DNA of 64,000 bases from VXYL01 sp965203685 (GCA_965203685.1 OZ241908.1:3162001-3226000); one strand, 5' to 3'. Numbered from the stretch's first letter, positions 24,884 through 34,594 are shown. Program-made: numbers and translations. Notes: generated by a model not told the origin, from the sequence alone.

Positions 24884-24979
24884 TCCAGAACGGCGATGTC
24901 CGCCTGGTCGAACTGCACTGGTACGAAGCCCATGGCATTGGACGCCGCGAGATGAAGCGCAAACGGTACCTCGACTGAT
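24884..24979 (+). pseudogene. C-terminal fragment of a small conserved protein (VELHWYEAHG type)
   Basis: The frame ends LQNGDVRLVELHWYEAHGIG followed by RREMKRKRYLD and TGA at 24977-24979. I know LVELHWYEAHGIG-K.KRYLD as the C-terminal signature of a small conserved bacterial protein that often sits just before the DESGEDYL-type gene found here next. No valid N-terminal part or start is present, so it appears truncated. Confidence 0.5.
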
Positions 24980-24980
24980 C

Positions 24981-25232
24981 ATGACTGCATCGACACACCC
25001 CCCGACATCAGAGTACGTCGTTGGCGTCGATAGCGGCGACTACCCGGTCTCGCTCGAGCTGCACAAGATCTACCGTGCGTTGCCCGACAACGACGCCGCC
25101 GCTTCGGGCGACCTCCGCCTCGTCGACGAGAGTGGTGAGGACTACCTTTTTCCCGCCGACCGTTTCGTCGCCATCGACGTCCCCGAACGCGTTCGATCCT
25201 CCCTCCACAGCACGGCCTCCTCGTTACGCTAA
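24981..25232 (+). CDS. Conserved small protein (DESGEDYL type)
   Basis: An 83-residue protein: YPVSLELHKIYRALPDNDAA, GDLRLVDESGEDYLFPADRF, then VAIDVPERVRSSL. The pattern SLE..K.Y..LPD..A...G..R..DESGEDYL.PA..F..I..P is a recurring small family of unknown function. It is likely cytosolic with no catalytic residues evident. It begins one base after the stop of the truncated upstream frame, consistent with a formerly coupled pair, and lies 43 bases before the HigB gene. Confidence 0.65.
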   Translation: MTASTHPPTSEYVVGVDSGDYPVSLELHKIYRALPDNDAAASGDLRLVDESGEDYLFPADRFVAIDVPERVRSSLHSTASSLR

Positions 25233-25269
25233 CGGCTTTTGCGTAATTCGTGCCGTTACGCGGTACACT
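25224..25269 (+). promoter_or_regulatory. Promoter and operator-like half-sites of the higBA operon
   Basis: Three related half-sites occur as TTACGC (25224-25229), GCGTAA (25241-25246) and TTACGC (25256-25261), forming an inverted repeat on each side of the middle one. A TACACT hexamer (25264-25269) directly after the last half-site fits a -10 box seven bases before the higB ATG, so the transcript would be nearly leaderless. Autorepression by HigA at such palindromes is usual for the family. Confidence 0.55.
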
Positions 25270-25275
25270 CGACCG

Positions 25276-25548
25276 ATGAGATTCGCGCACAAGGGACTGC
25301 GCGCGCTGCATGGGGGCGACCGACCCGCGGCCCTCCCGCAGACCCTGGTTCCGCGCATCCGCCGCATACTGGGGAACCTCGACGCGGCGGCGCGGCCGAC
25401 CGACCTCGACATCCCCGGCTACCGGCTGCACCCTCTCAAGGGTTCCCGCGCCGGCTACTGGAGCGTCCGCGTCAGCGGCAACTGGCGCGTCGTGTTCCGC
25501 TTCGACGGCGGCGAGGCGGTCGACGTGAATCTCGTCGACTACCACTGA
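25276..25548 (+). CDS. higB: HigB-type toxin (RelE superfamily)
   Basis: A 90-residue protein: MRFAHKGLRALHGGD, then VPRIRRILGNLDAAARPTDL, DIPGYRLHPLKGSRAGYWSV and RVSGNWRVVFRFDGGEAVDV with a final DYH. This is the HigB/plasmid killer form of the RelE fold: the G.W.VRV.GNWR..F.F strand pair and the terminal D-Y-H are diagnostic. Such toxins cleave ribosome-associated mRNA. The gene precedes the antitoxin gene by ten bases, the inverted order typical for higBA. It stabilises mobile elements. Confidence 0.92.
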   Translation: MRFAHKGLRALHGGDRPAALPQTLVPRIRRILGNLDAAARPTDLDIPGYRLHPLKGSRAGYWSVRVSGNWRVVFRFDGGEAVDVNLVDYH

Positions 25549-25558
25549 GGAGACCGAC

Positions 25559-25825
25559 ATGACCGCAATGCTGAATCCTTCCCATCCCGGCGAGACCATC
25601 CGCTTCGACTGCATCGAGGCGAGCGGCCTCACGGTCACCGAGGCGGCACGGCTTCTAGGCTGCTCGCGGCCCGCGCTGTCGCGACTCCTGAACGGCCGGG
25701 CGGGGATCTCGCCGGACATGGCGCTCGCCTTCGAGCGCCAGGGCTGGAGCAACGCGGACTTCTGGATGCGCCTCCAGGCTGCCTACGACCTCGCACAGGC
25801 GCGGCAACGGGTCTCGGCGGCGTAA
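25559..25825 (+). CDS. higA: HigA-type antitoxin (HTH Xre)
   Basis: An 88-residue protein: LNPSHPGETIRFDCIEASGL, then VTEAARLLGCSRPALSRLLNG, RAGISPDMALAFERQGWSNA and DFWMRLQAAYDLAQAR. It is the standard HigA layout: HPGE opening, helix-turn-helix with SR.ALS.LLNG, and SP.MA....  F..  .FW..LQ..YDL. It binds HigB and represses the operon at the palindromic sites upstream. GAGGAG precedes the ATG. Confidence 0.94.
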   Translation: MTAMLNPSHPGETIRFDCIEASGLTVTEAARLLGCSRPALSRLLNGRAGISPDMALAFERQGWSNADFWMRLQAAYDLAQARQRVSAA

Positions 25826-26201
25826 CCGTCGCCCCGTGAAGCGACCACCCAACTACTCGCCATTGCGGCGCTCGCCACCGGCCGAACCCGCGGTCACGAC
25901 GGGCGTCCTTCGGGCCCGGTCTCAAGCGAACGGTGAACGACGCTGGCCGGACCGGCCCCGGCAGCATGCGGCGCGACCACCGCCATACGTCGCGTACCAG
26001 CCCCCCGGAACCAAGTTTGACACCCACGTCATGGCGCGCCAGCCGATCCAGGTCATGCTCCACGACACCGTCCAACTGCCGCCCGGCGGCACGCTGGGCC
26101 GGCCCGTGACAGCCCGCATGGCCGGCGGCGCGCAACTTCACGTAACGATGGTAGAGTGCTTTGTCTCGCTTTTCCGCCCAACGTGCCCTCGCATGCGACG
26201 A
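25826..26201. other. Intergenic; no gene recognised
   Basis: About 375 bp between higA and the convergent gene at 26202. A frame running rightward from 25836 has no start signal and composition unlike real genes here. Confidence 0.45.
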
Positions 26202-26552
26202 CTACGGTCGACCCGGTCGGTCTTGGCCCACATGCCGTCCATGGCGCACGATGAACCTGAGATGCGCCCGGAACCCGCGCAGCTCGTAGCGCCGGGCGCT
26301 ACGCGGCAGCCGCCAATCCTCGCCTTCGAGCTCCGCAAACAGCTGCCCACCCGTCCGCGGACCGTCCGAAAGCTGCGCGTACGTCTTGGAGATCCTCGCG
26401 CCCCGCGCCGGCGGATAGTCGTGGCCCGGGGCCAACCCGAACACCGCGTGCTCCACACCGCCCGTGAGTTCGATCGCCCGCAGACCGGGCGCGCCGGTCG
26501 CCGTCCGCCACGTCACGGACCGGCCCCCGGCGGGTTCCGTCACGCGGTCCAC
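26202..26552 (-). CDS. Hypothetical protein
   Basis: A 116-residue protein: DRVTEPAGGRSVTWRTATG, then LRAIELTGGVEHAVFGLAPG, HDYPPARGARISKTYAQL and EGEDWRLPRSARRYELRGFR, with a His/Arg-rich end. Strong GC preference at third codon positions and GGAGG four bases before the GTG start support a real gene. The content suggests a small beta-rich domain; I do not recognise it. It is isolated, convergent with higA. Confidence 0.45.
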   Translation of the reverse strand: MDRVTEPAGGRSVTWRTATGAPGLRAIELTGGVEHAVFGLAPGHDYPPARGARISKTYAQLSDGPRTGGQLFAELEGEDWRLPRSARRYELRGFRAHLRFIVRHGRHVGQDRPGRP

Positions 26553-27147
26553 GCACCTCCGTTCAGCACCAAAACGCCGGTGCCGAGAAAACGAGGGCCA
26601 CGGCCATCGGGCAACAGATTCCTTGCTTGCCTAGGCTGTCCGCGCCGCAGATCACCCTTCGCGAGCGAACGGAACACACCATGGCCAGCCGACAACGCCG
26701 CTGCGGCGTCGATTCCGGCACGGCGCATCACCATTCATCCCCGCGCAACGTCGACTCCCGACTCGCCGGACGCGCCGCAGCGCCCGGGCACGTGGCTGTC
26801 GGCTCCGCGTTCTCACGCCCGGCAGATAGCGCGCCGAAGGACGCCCCCCGCCCCGCCATCGACCGGCTCGGCTCGCGCGACTGCACCAAGCCTCAGCAGT
26901 AGCGCCAGCACGCATCGCGGCTCGCCGCACCCGCTCGCTCGAGTGCCCGGACAGCAAACGCCAACTGGCTTTACGCTCATTCCGAACCCGGAGCGAGCAT
27001 CGTCTTGATCTCCAAGTAACGCTGCCTACCGGCCCCGTCCTAGCTGGGTTGCACCAGCTGCACCGATCGGACCCGTACGCCGACTCGGCCCGACCCAATT
27101 CACGATCCCTGTCACTTCCGCCGACCGGGGGCGAGACGGTCAGAACC
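26553..27147. other. Intergenic; no gene recognised
   Basis: About 595 bp. Short frames on the minus strand lead into the gene at 26202-26552 but lack family likeness. It may contain the end of the DUF1501 transcript. Confidence 0.4.
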
Positions 27148-28446
27148 CTAGCTGAAGAACGCGAAGTCCTCGGTGTTGTTGAACGGGAAGCGCTCCGCCC
27201 CCGGCGAGTCCTCGATCCCCAGGTACCGCCGCAGCGCCTTGTGGACGTGCTTCGGGTAGATGATCGTGCCATTCGCGTCGTCGCGTTTGAGAGTTTGAGG
27301 GTTGATCTTCTGTGCGAAGTGCAGGCCATCGGTCTCGCCGACGGCCCGGTTGGTCCAAGACTGGTTCTTCTCCATCACCACGAAGCTGCCTATCGGCCAA
27401 TGGTCCTTGCCGTCGTCTGCGTTGTAGAAGTTGGTCCGACCGAAATCCGAGCCGATCACAACCAGCAACCGATCGGCGACGCCGTGCTCCTCGGCGTAGC
27501 TCCATAGGTAGTCCACGCCGTCCGTCAGCTTGCGAAAGAGCCACTCCTGCCCGACATCGTTGCGAGCGTGCGTATCGAAGCCGCCGAGATACAGGTCGGC
27601 GCTAACGGCTACGCCCGATCGGAACGCCAGCACCGCGAGTTGTGCCTGCTGGCGGAGCCCGCTCCAGAACGAGTCGTTCCCAACCTGCTCCGAGACGAAC
27701 CGCTCCAGCATGTCCTCTCCGGGAATGATATCGGCGAACGCCCTCAGACCCTCGCTGGCCGAAGTCGCCGTGCGGTAGAACTCCAGATTGCGCGCCTCGC
27801 CAGGCAGTAGCCCTTTGGTACTCGTCAACCGTTCCACGACGCTGGCACGACGCCTTGCCATCGCCTGCCATGCCCTCTCTGAGAGGTACGGGACTGGGTA
27901 TGCGGCGTCCCGGTCGCCTCTCGGATACGCAACGGAGGTCAACAAATGTGTGTTGTCCAAGCGCGTGAAACGAGTTAAGCCTCCCGTCTCGGAGTAGCCC
28001 CCGAAGCTGACATACGCCATCGGCAATAGCGGGGCGAGTTGCGAGGCCAACAGCGCCGCCATAGTCGGATAGCCTTCCGAATTGCGGCCGCTCCAGTTGT
28101 GAACCACGCCCGTGCTGTGCGAATTGGTCTGCGCGTCCACGCCGTTGATCACCATCATCCACCGGTGGTACTTCTCGAAGAACGCGGCGTTACTCGCGAA
28201 CGGAGCGTAGGCGATGTTCCCGGCGTCGCGGATCTCGTCGCGCTCGGCCCAGTGGTTGATGATCGGCTCGCTCGGCAAGTTAGTCTTCGGGTCACAGAAG
28301 CTTGTCGGATCCCAGCCGCCGTCTGCTTGAACATTGACCAAGAGCTTACCGGCGTATTCGGCACCGTGTGCAAGCGGCAGGCGCAACCCTGTCGCCGCTC
28401 CGGCGACAGCCAGCGCCATGCCCCTAAGGAATCCCCGTCGTTGCAT
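27148..28446 (-). CDS. DUF1501 exported protein
   Basis: A 432-residue protein. MQRRGFLRGMALAVAGAATG is a Tat-type signal (RRGFLRG). The mature part has VNVQADGGWDPTSFCDPK near the start, HSTGVVHNWSGRNSEGYPTM, YLGGFDTHARNDVGQEWLF and VVIGSDFGRTNFYNADDGKDHWP, matching the DUF1501 (sulfatase-like alkaline phosphatase superfamily) pattern L.....GGWD, FDTH, S(D/E)FGR and K.HWP. The biochemical function is unproven. It is usually encoded next to a large exported partner with cytochrome-like domains, exactly as here: the partner's stop lies 17 bases upstream. GGAGGG precedes the ATG. Confidence 0.82.
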   Translation of the reverse strand: MQRRGFLRGMALAVAGAATGLRLPLAHGAEYAGKLLVNVQADGGWDPTSFCDPKTNLPSEPIINHWAERDEIRDAGNIAYAPFASNAAFFEKYHRWMMVINGVDAQTNSHSTGVVHNWSGRNSEGYPTMAALLASQLAPLLPMAYVSFGGYSETGGLTRFTRLDNTHLLTSVAYPRGDRDAAYPVPYLSERAWQAMARRRASVVERLTSTKGLLPGEARNLEFYRTATSASEGLRAFADIIPGEDMLERFVSEQVGNDSFWSGLRQQAQLAVLAFRSGVAVSADLYLGGFDTHARNDVGQEWLFRKLTDGVDYLWSYAEEHGVADRLLVVIGSDFGRTNFYNADDGKDHWPIGSFVVMEKNQSWTNRAVGETDGLHFAQKINPQTLKRDDANGTIIYPKHVHKALRRYLGIEDSPGAERFPFNNTEDFAFFS

Positions 28447-28463
28447 CGTCCCTCCTGCGGACC

Positions 28464-31400
28464 TCACAGAAACAGGTACCGGTAATCCGAGAGTAGATAG
28501 GCCAGTACCACTGTCCAAGTCCGAGCGACGCCGTCAGGATCCGACCAGTCGATGCTCTCGAAGTACGGGTCAACGAGTTCCCGCTGCAAGCCGTGCCGTT
28601 CCCAATCCCATTCCTCGCCGACTTCAGGGTCCGCCCACCAGTCGTCAACGAATCCGTCCAAGTAGTACTGGTCGCTGTCCCAATCGCAACGCATGTCGAA
28701 ATCGCCAGCACCGTGCCGGGCGCCCCGCCAGATTTCGACAAACAGGTCGTACGTCGCATCGACATCCAAAGCCTTCGTCGCCCTTTCGCCGAGCAGCCTA
28801 CCGTGCAGTTCCGCAAGCTTGGCCTTGATGGTCCGCGCGCCGGCGGAACGTATGGTGTCCGTGCCGACCGAAAGCCACAGACGCGCGAGTTCGTCGCCAT
28901 ATTGGTCGGCCCACGCGGTCACTTCAATGTCGTAGCGCCCGTCCGCTGGAACGTCAATCCCCACGTCAACCGTCCCCTCGCAATAGAACGCCAAGTGGTC
29001 GTCCTCTGACGTGATCCAGTCGCAGCCACGCACGCTCGAAGACGGCAATTCCTCCATCTCGCGCGTAGCCACGATCTGCCCCGCCGCGTTGCGCACGTCG
29101 AGCCGGTCGATCCGGAGGTTGCGGTCCCCGTCAATGCCCTCGAACCAATCCTCGTTGTTGACGAACGCCAACGTCACCGTGGCATCGCCTCTGGTCAACT
29201 CGCCACCGACGGAGACCGTGTCGGCCCGCGTCTTCGATGACGCGGCAATCTCCCGCACCCCCGAGAACTCCGACAACGGCGTGGTGGTCGTCGTTACCCC
29301 GCCCAGGAGTCTGCTGTCCGTTTCGTCCACTAGGTAGAAATCCTTCATGACCACAGGACAAGCCACGGCAGCGGCATGGCGCATGGCAACACCCGCCATG
29401 ATTGGCGTGATGTCCCTCGCGCGTTCCGCGATGCCGCCCGAGTCGATGCCCCCGTAGAGCAGGCCGTAGTCTTCTCGAGCCGCCCAGTCTGTGCGTTCTA
29501 TCGGTCCGCCCGCCCACGGATAGGACGGACGTCTCCTCCCCCAGCCGAAGTCGGTCAACGCCAGCGTCTTGCGCGCCAGTTCCTCGGGGGTCAAAAGCCG
29601 TCTGGCACCCGCCTCTCCCAGCGCCACGGCTCGAACCGGATCGTCGTCCGAGAGCGATTCCGCACGGAACCAACGCGAAAGGACCATCTCCACAAGGAGG
29701 TCTTTCAGGTTGTACGGCGATCCGCCGCGGAAGCCCCGGCGGAAACCCCGCGCCAGCCTTTTCATCTCCGCAGCCTGCGCGTTCGACGCCAGTAGGCGCC
29801 CCCCAAAATCCGCCTCGCCTTCCTCTTCAGGTGGCTCCGCGACCTCGCGCCCCATCAATGCCGGCCACCAGAACTTCACCGTGGCTTCCGCGAACCGTTC
29901 GTCGGCCACAATGCGCCCCGCCAACCACCGCAGACTGCTTTCTGCGTCCGGCACGCGGTCTCCATCGAATCCCGGGGGCCGCATGTCGCGGTACCAAGTG
30001 TCTCCGTGGCGATAGAAGGGACCGCCGATCGATATCTTCAGCGTGCCCGATTCCCCTTGTGCATCCTCGCTCTGGTATCCCAACCAAGCGCCCACTTCCA
30101 CGCTATACGTGCCATCGGACGGAACCTCCACCGGCACGATGAGCGTCTCGCAGCAGATTTCGAAGCTAACGCCGTCCCAATTGCTTTCACCGTCACCGAG
30201 GTCCTCCAACTCGCGATGCACCACAACCGCACCGGAGTCGTCACGAACGGTCAGGTAGTCGACATGGATGTTCGTATGGCCGCGGTCACCTTCATTGACC
30301 GCCGTAAGTCCAATTTCCCTTTCTCCGGCGGACATCCATCCCGATGCCTTTGCGGCTGTCTGGTCCTCCTCCGAAAGACCATCGACCACGACTTGCTCGC
30401 CTGACGACCCGGATTTGTAGAAGCCGTCGAGCGAATCCAGTCCCCCCAGCCCGCTGCGGTAGTAGCCTACGTCATCGTAGTTCTGGAACGCGCCGGCAAC
30501 CGGATCCATGATCTGGTGACAGACCGTGCAGTTCGCGTTCTTCATCGTCGGGTTGTCGGTGTCCGCCAGCGCCACGGGGTCCGTTGTCCTTGGCGCCGAC
30601 TTCTCGATGTCCAAACCAAGGAAGTGGTAATAGGTCCACCGCGAGCGCGCGCGGTTGCGGTTCGTCGCCGTCGTCGGATAGCGCTTCAGGAACACCGTCG
30701 TATTCAGAAGCCCTGCGTGGGGGTAGTCCGTCGCGCATGGACCCGGATCGATCACCCGTGCTCCAGTGTCGAGTTCGTACTCCATCCGATGGCCGTTGCA
30801 TATCCGGTAGTAACTGGCGATGTCCGAAGGAGAGAACTCGTGAGGATCGAAGGTGTCCTCGAACGTCGTCTCCGCCCCGTACGCCTCGGCAGCCATGGGA
30901 TTCGCCATGATGTAGTCGACCGTCAGGATGTCGGTGTAGGGCAAATCGTTCTCCACCACGTGTGCGACGAGTTCCAGCGGGGCACGCCTGAGCCCGTAGT
31001 CGACCGCATTCCGCCAATGCCAGTACTGCGGATCGTTCGCCACGAGCTTTTGGTGGTTCAGATTGTTGAAGTCGACGAAAAAGCCGAAGATCGGGTCAAT
31101 CACGCCCACGCCCTGGACGTCGTCTCGATCCGTCAGCAGGCGGTCGTTGCTTGCCCTGATCAGAAACTCGTGGAACTCCGGCCCTTGCATGAGGTTGCGG
31201 ATCGCCGCCCGGAACTCGCTGCCGCTCGCCCCGCGAATCACCGCATACTCCTCCTCCGTCGGAGTCCGTCCCGCGAACACGATCGCCGCGCGCCGCAGCG
31301 TGCTGCGCCACGACTCCAGCTTGACGCCGTCGAACAGCGTGGCCGGGGTGATCGCCACCGGACCGACGTCCTCCCCGAGCAGGCCGAGGAAGCGCTCCAT

Positions 31401-33617
31401 GTCGGCGAACCCGTCCGTCCCGGCTGGCACCTGGATGCCGCCGCCGTGGCCCACCCCTTGGATCTTGTTCAGGATCAGCGCCGCGCCCTCCTCCACCTCC
31501 TCGAGGAACGTCTCGAACACCGCCAGGTTCTTCGCCAGGTGGTCCGCGTCCGTATCGCGGACGAACACCAGCCGCGTGTTGCCCGAGGCGCCGCCCTCCA
31601 CGTGGCAGTTCACGCACTTCGACTGCACGATCGACGAGACGGCGTCTCGGAACACGTCCTCCGCCGTCTCCTCGCCCGCGCTCCCCGACCCGACGCGCCC
31701 CGGGGCCGTCGACAGGTTCGTCAAGTGCCCGGTCGGACTCCGCAGCAGGCTCATCGCCAGCACCGGCGCGTCCGCGGTCACCGTCAACTGCCACTTGCCC
31801 GCGCCGTCGCCGAGCGCCCCGTCCAGTCCCGCGCCGCCGGACTCCAGCTCGAACGCCGACACCGTCCTCGCGCCCCCCGCCGGAACGGCCAGGCCGACCT
31901 CGCCTTCCCCCGCGACGCCGTTGCCGTCGATGCCGGCGACCGCGACCTGCACCGCCCGGTCTCCCGGGTTCACCAGCCGCAGCAGGCTCTGCTGGTTGCG
32001 GTTGCTGCCGGGGTTGAACACCGCCACCCGGTGCACGTCGCCCGCGTGCGGCGCGACGTCGTGCATCGACGTCAGGAAGCCGTCCGGCGTGCGGATGTAC
32101 GCCAGCACGTCGATGTCGACGTCGCTCGTCAGCACCAGCCGCCAGTCGCCCTCCCCGGGCCCCGTGCCGCCCGTCAGCCCCTTGCCCGCGTTGCCGTGCT
32201 CCAGGTCGCCCGAGTTGAAGTGCTTCGCCTCGCGCGCGCCGATCGACAGCGTCAGCGGCGCGTAGTTCCAGCCCGTCTCGTCGTCCGCCTCGATGCGCAC
32301 CTCGCCCGCCGCGTCCGACCGGTTCACCACCCGCAGGAAGCCCTCGCGGCCGGACGCGTTGCCGGACGCCGGGAACAGCGGCACCACGTGCGACCCGTCC
32401 GGGACCGCTGCGGGCACCGTGGACAGGTTCGTCAGGTGGCCCGTCGGGCTCTCCAGCAGGCTCATCGCCACCACCGGCCCGTCCGACTCGACGAGTAGCC
32501 GCCACTTGCCCGAACCGTCGCCGAGGCGCCCGTCGAACCCCGCCGCACCGGACTCCAGCTGCGCGGCCGTGACCGTCGCGGCCGTGCCGGCGTCGAGCGA
32601 CAGCGACACCCCGCCGGCGCCCGCCACGCCCCGGTCGTCCACGCCCCGAACCGTCACCGACGCCGCCTCCGCGCCCGGGTTGACCAGCCGCAGCATGCTC
32701 GCCTGGTTGCGGTTGCTGCCGGGGTTGAAGATCGCGACCCGGTGCACGTTCCCTTCCGCGGGCGCCACGTCGTGCATGGCCGTCAGGAACCCGTCCGCCG
32801 TGCGCACGTAGGACAGCACCTCGATGTCGAGACCGCTCGAGAACGCCAGCCGCCAGTCGCCCTGTCCCGAGCCGGTTGCGCCGGAGAGACCCTTGGCCGC
32901 GTTGCCGTTCTCCAGGTCGCCCGAGTTGAAATGAACCGTCTCGTTCGCGTCGATGGACAGCGTCACCCCGTCCACCGTCCAACCGCCGCCGTCGGTGGCG
33001 TGGATGGTCACCTCGCCCGCCTCGGGCGAGTGGTTGATCACCCGCACGAACCCCTCGCGCAGCGGCTCCGACGCCGACGGGAACAGGTAGACGTGCCGGA
33101 CGCCGGCGGACGCCCGTCCGGCTCCCGCGGCCGCCGTCCAGCCGGATCGTTCCACCATGTGGGTGCCTTCGCCGGCGGCCGCGCCGGGCGACCATTGCGG
33201 GGCGTTCCGCACTCCGGCCCGCACGACCGGCAGGCCACGCTCGCCGGAAAGCCAGGATGACGCCGGAGCAAGACGGTCTACACGGTCTGCAGCAGGTCCG
33301 ACGGGCCAGCGCCGGTCGATGCGGCCGACGTCCGCGGCGCCCAGCACCGGGCAGGACGGATCGCCGGCCGACGGCAAAACCGGCGTCGAGGCGTAGAGCG
33401 TGCTCGGCATCCGCGCGTGCGCCGCGGAGCGTCGGCGGTCGTACTCCCAGCGCAGCCGCGCCGTCCGCTGGCGGCGCTGCGCCTCCTGTGCCTGTCGCGC
33501 CGCTGACTCCGCCCATGCCGCCCGCGCCTCGCGGTCCTGCGCAATACCCGTCTGCGCGACCGCACCGACCAGGACGGCCAGCACAGCAAGAGTCGACGTC
33601 AACGACGCGCAATTCAT
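28464..33617 (-). CDS. Giant exported cytochrome-like protein with N-terminal repeats (DUF1588/DUF1592-like)
   Basis: A 1717-residue exported protein. A signal peptide (SLTSTLAVLAVLVGAVAQ) and a charged coiled-coil precede two tandem ~230-residue repeat units (residues ~180-650), each with REGF.RV.N, HFNSGDLE.GN, DGFLT.MHDVAP and FNPGSNRNQ...LRLVNPG signatures. Then come CVNCHVEGG (a c-type haem or metal motif), a helical domain with GPEFHEFLIRASNDRLL, and NCTVCHQIMDPVAGAFQNYD, a DUF1588-like Cys-x-x-Cys-His motif. Two beta-sandwich modules follow (GHTNIHVDYLTVRD; RNLRIDRLDVRNAAGQ) with RFAEATVKFWWPALMG between them. The stop is 17 bases before the DUF1501 gene, so they form one operon. Proteins of this kind pair with DUF1501 in several phyla; substrate unknown. 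ATG 33617 was chosen over an upstream TTG because it directly starts the signal peptide. Confidence 0.75.
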   Translation of the reverse strand: MNCASLTSTLAVLAVLVGAVAQTGIAQDREARAAWAESAARQAQEAQRRQRTARLRWEYDRRRSAAHARMPSTLYASTPVLPSAGDPSCPVLGAADVGRIDRRWPVGPAADRVDRLAPASSWLSGERGLPVVRAGVRNAPQWSPGAAAGEGTHMVERSGWTAAAGAGRASAGVRHVYLFPSASEPLREGFVRVINHSPEAGEVTIHATDGGGWTVDGVTLSIDANETVHFNSGDLENGNAAKGLSGATGSGQGDWRLAFSSGLDIEVLSYVRTADGFLTAMHDVAPAEGNVHRVAIFNPGSNRNQASMLRLVNPGAEAASVTVRGVDDRGVAGAGGVSLSLDAGTAATVTAAQLESGAAGFDGRLGDGSGKWRLLVESDGPVVAMSLLESPTGHLTNLSTVPAAVPDGSHVVPLFPASGNASGREGFLRVVNRSDAAGEVRIEADDETGWNYAPLTLSIGAREAKHFNSGDLEHGNAGKGLTGGTGPGEGDWRLVLTSDVDIDVLAYIRTPDGFLTSMHDVAPHAGDVHRVAVFNPGSNRNQQSLLRLVNPGDRAVQVAVAGIDGNGVAGEGEVGLAVPAGGARTVSAFELESGGAGLDGALGDGAGKWQLTVTADAPVLAMSLLRSPTGHLTNLSTAPGRVGSGSAGEETAEDVFRDAVSSIVQSKCVNCHVEGGASGNTRLVFVRDTDADHLAKNLAVFETFLEEVEEGAALILNKIQGVGHGGGIQVPAGTDGFADMERFLGLLGEDVGPVAITPATLFDGVKLESWRSTLRRAAIVFAGRTPTEEEYAVIRGASGSEFRAAIRNLMQGPEFHEFLIRASNDRLLTDRDDVQGVGVIDPIFGFFVDFNNLNHQKLVANDPQYWHWRNAVDYGLRRAPLELVAHVVENDLPYTDILTVDYIMANPMAAEAYGAETTFEDTFDPHEFSPSDIASYYRICNGHRMEYELDTGARVIDPGPCATDYPHAGLLNTTVFLKRYPTTATNRNRARSRWTYYHFLGLDIEKSAPRTTDPVALADTDNPTMKNANCTVCHQIMDPVAGAFQNYDDVGYYRSGLGGLDSLDGFYKSGSSGEQVVVDGLSEEDQTAAKASGWMSAGEREIGLTAVNEGDRGHTNIHVDYLTVRDDSGAVVVHRELEDLGDGESNWDGVSFEICCETLIVPVEVPSDGTYSVEVGAWLGYQSEDAQGESGTLKISIGGPFYRHGDTWYRDMRPPGFDGDRVPDAESSLRWLAGRIVADERFAEATVKFWWPALMGREVAEPPEEEGEADFGGRLLASNAQAAEMKRLARGFRRGFRGGSPYNLKDLLVEMVLSRWFRAESLSDDDPVRAVALGEAGARRLLTPEELARKTLALTDFGWGRRRPSYPWAGGPIERTDWAAREDYGLLYGGIDSGGIAERARDITPIMAGVAMRHAAAVACPVVMKDFYLVDETDSRLLGGVTTTTTPLSEFSGVREIAASSKTRADTVSVGGELTRGDATVTLAFVNNEDWFEGIDGDRNLRIDRLDVRNAAGQIVATREMEELPSSSVRGCDWITSEDDHLAFYCEGTVDVGIDVPADGRYDIEVTAWADQYGDELARLWLSVGTDTIRSAGARTIKAKLAELHGRLLGERATKALDVDATYDLFVEIWRGARHGAGDFDMRCDWDSDQYYLDGFVDDWWADPEVGEEWDWERHGLQRELVDPYFESIDWSDPDGVARTWTVVLAYLLSDYRYLFL
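31690..33090 (-). repeat. Two tandem repeat units within the giant exported protein gene
   Basis: Two ~700-bp units encode the same modules in the same order. They are similar enough at the DNA level for long identical blocks (e.g. the FNPGSNRNQ and SPTGHLTNLST codons) to be read by eye, which suggests duplication and some homogenisation. Confidence 0.75.
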
Positions 33618-34594
33618 CGAGCGCGCTCCCGAACGTACCCAAGCACTCAAGCATAGCTCGGATCCGCAACCCGGATGTGTTCGAAAATGATCCGATACGT
33701 GGAAAATTGCGTGTTGATCAAGTCATGACACGCTTGGGACACCGCACGGACGCGTAGCTCGGCACCGTTGTCCACCACTTCGGCACCGCCTCCTCGCCCT
33801 TGGAGTCGCGTTCATCTCGGCTCCCCGCGCCTGGAGCATCCGCCCGCAACGGCTCGCTCCGACCTACCACGGAAGCACACGCCGCCGGACAGAAGCTGCC
33901 GACCCTCCGGGCCGCGGCGCCGCCGGCTCGAAGACCTCCCAAGAGGACGGGGCGTCGGTACACCCCCCGTCCGTACGAACGCACATCCCTTGACCGCGCG
34001 CCGGTCGAACCCGCCACGCCCAGAACCGCGGCCAACACTTTCATGTCCACGTCCTTCGCGTCGGCACCGCTCGCCACGTTCGGCAGCGACCTCCGCCCGC
34101 CCGCCACGTCGCGATCCCCGGACACGGCCCGGCCCTGCGCTATCAGCCCATCCCGTGCCTCTTCCCCACCACGGGCGAACCGTCGGTGTCCCGCAGGTCT
34201 CAGACTACTCGAATGAAGCCGCCGGTCGCGGCCACGGGGCGGGCGCGCAGTCGTTGCCGGACGCCTTCACACCGCCCGACGCCGCCGGGGCTGATAGATC
34301 GCCGCATGGACGCCCCTTCGTCCACGGACTCCCGCATGCCGCGCCCCCCGGGACGCAACCGACCGCCGACCGGCCTCCCGAGACGCCGGCGCCAATTCAG
34401 GGCGGCCCGTCGCGGAGCGCCACGAGCCGGTCGCGCGACGCCGTGCAACGCGACCCCGCGTACTCGTCCACACAACGGCGCCGACCGCCGGCGGCATGCC
34501 GCCGGCGCACCCGCAATACCTGCATCTGGTCCGCGTACATGTACGCGAGCGGCGGCGCGAGCCGCCGGACCCTCGCGCGTTCCGCCGCGGGCGC
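33618..34594. other. Intergenic region; one doubtful small exported ORF
   Basis: About 980 bp between divergent operons. On the minus strand a frame from ATG 34044 to a stop at 33718 has AAGGA seven bases upstream and starts like a signal peptide (MKVLAAVLGVAGSTGARS), but the rest is not family-like and third-position GC is weak. The left end should hold the promoter of the giant-protein operon; TATGCT on the minus strand near 33655 is a possible -10. Nothing else was recognised. Confidence 0.35.

Noticed and set aside
25836..27008. 390-codon plus-strand frame
   Set aside because: No ribosome binding site, Pro/Arg-rich, and it opposes a better-supported minus-strand gene at 26202-26552.
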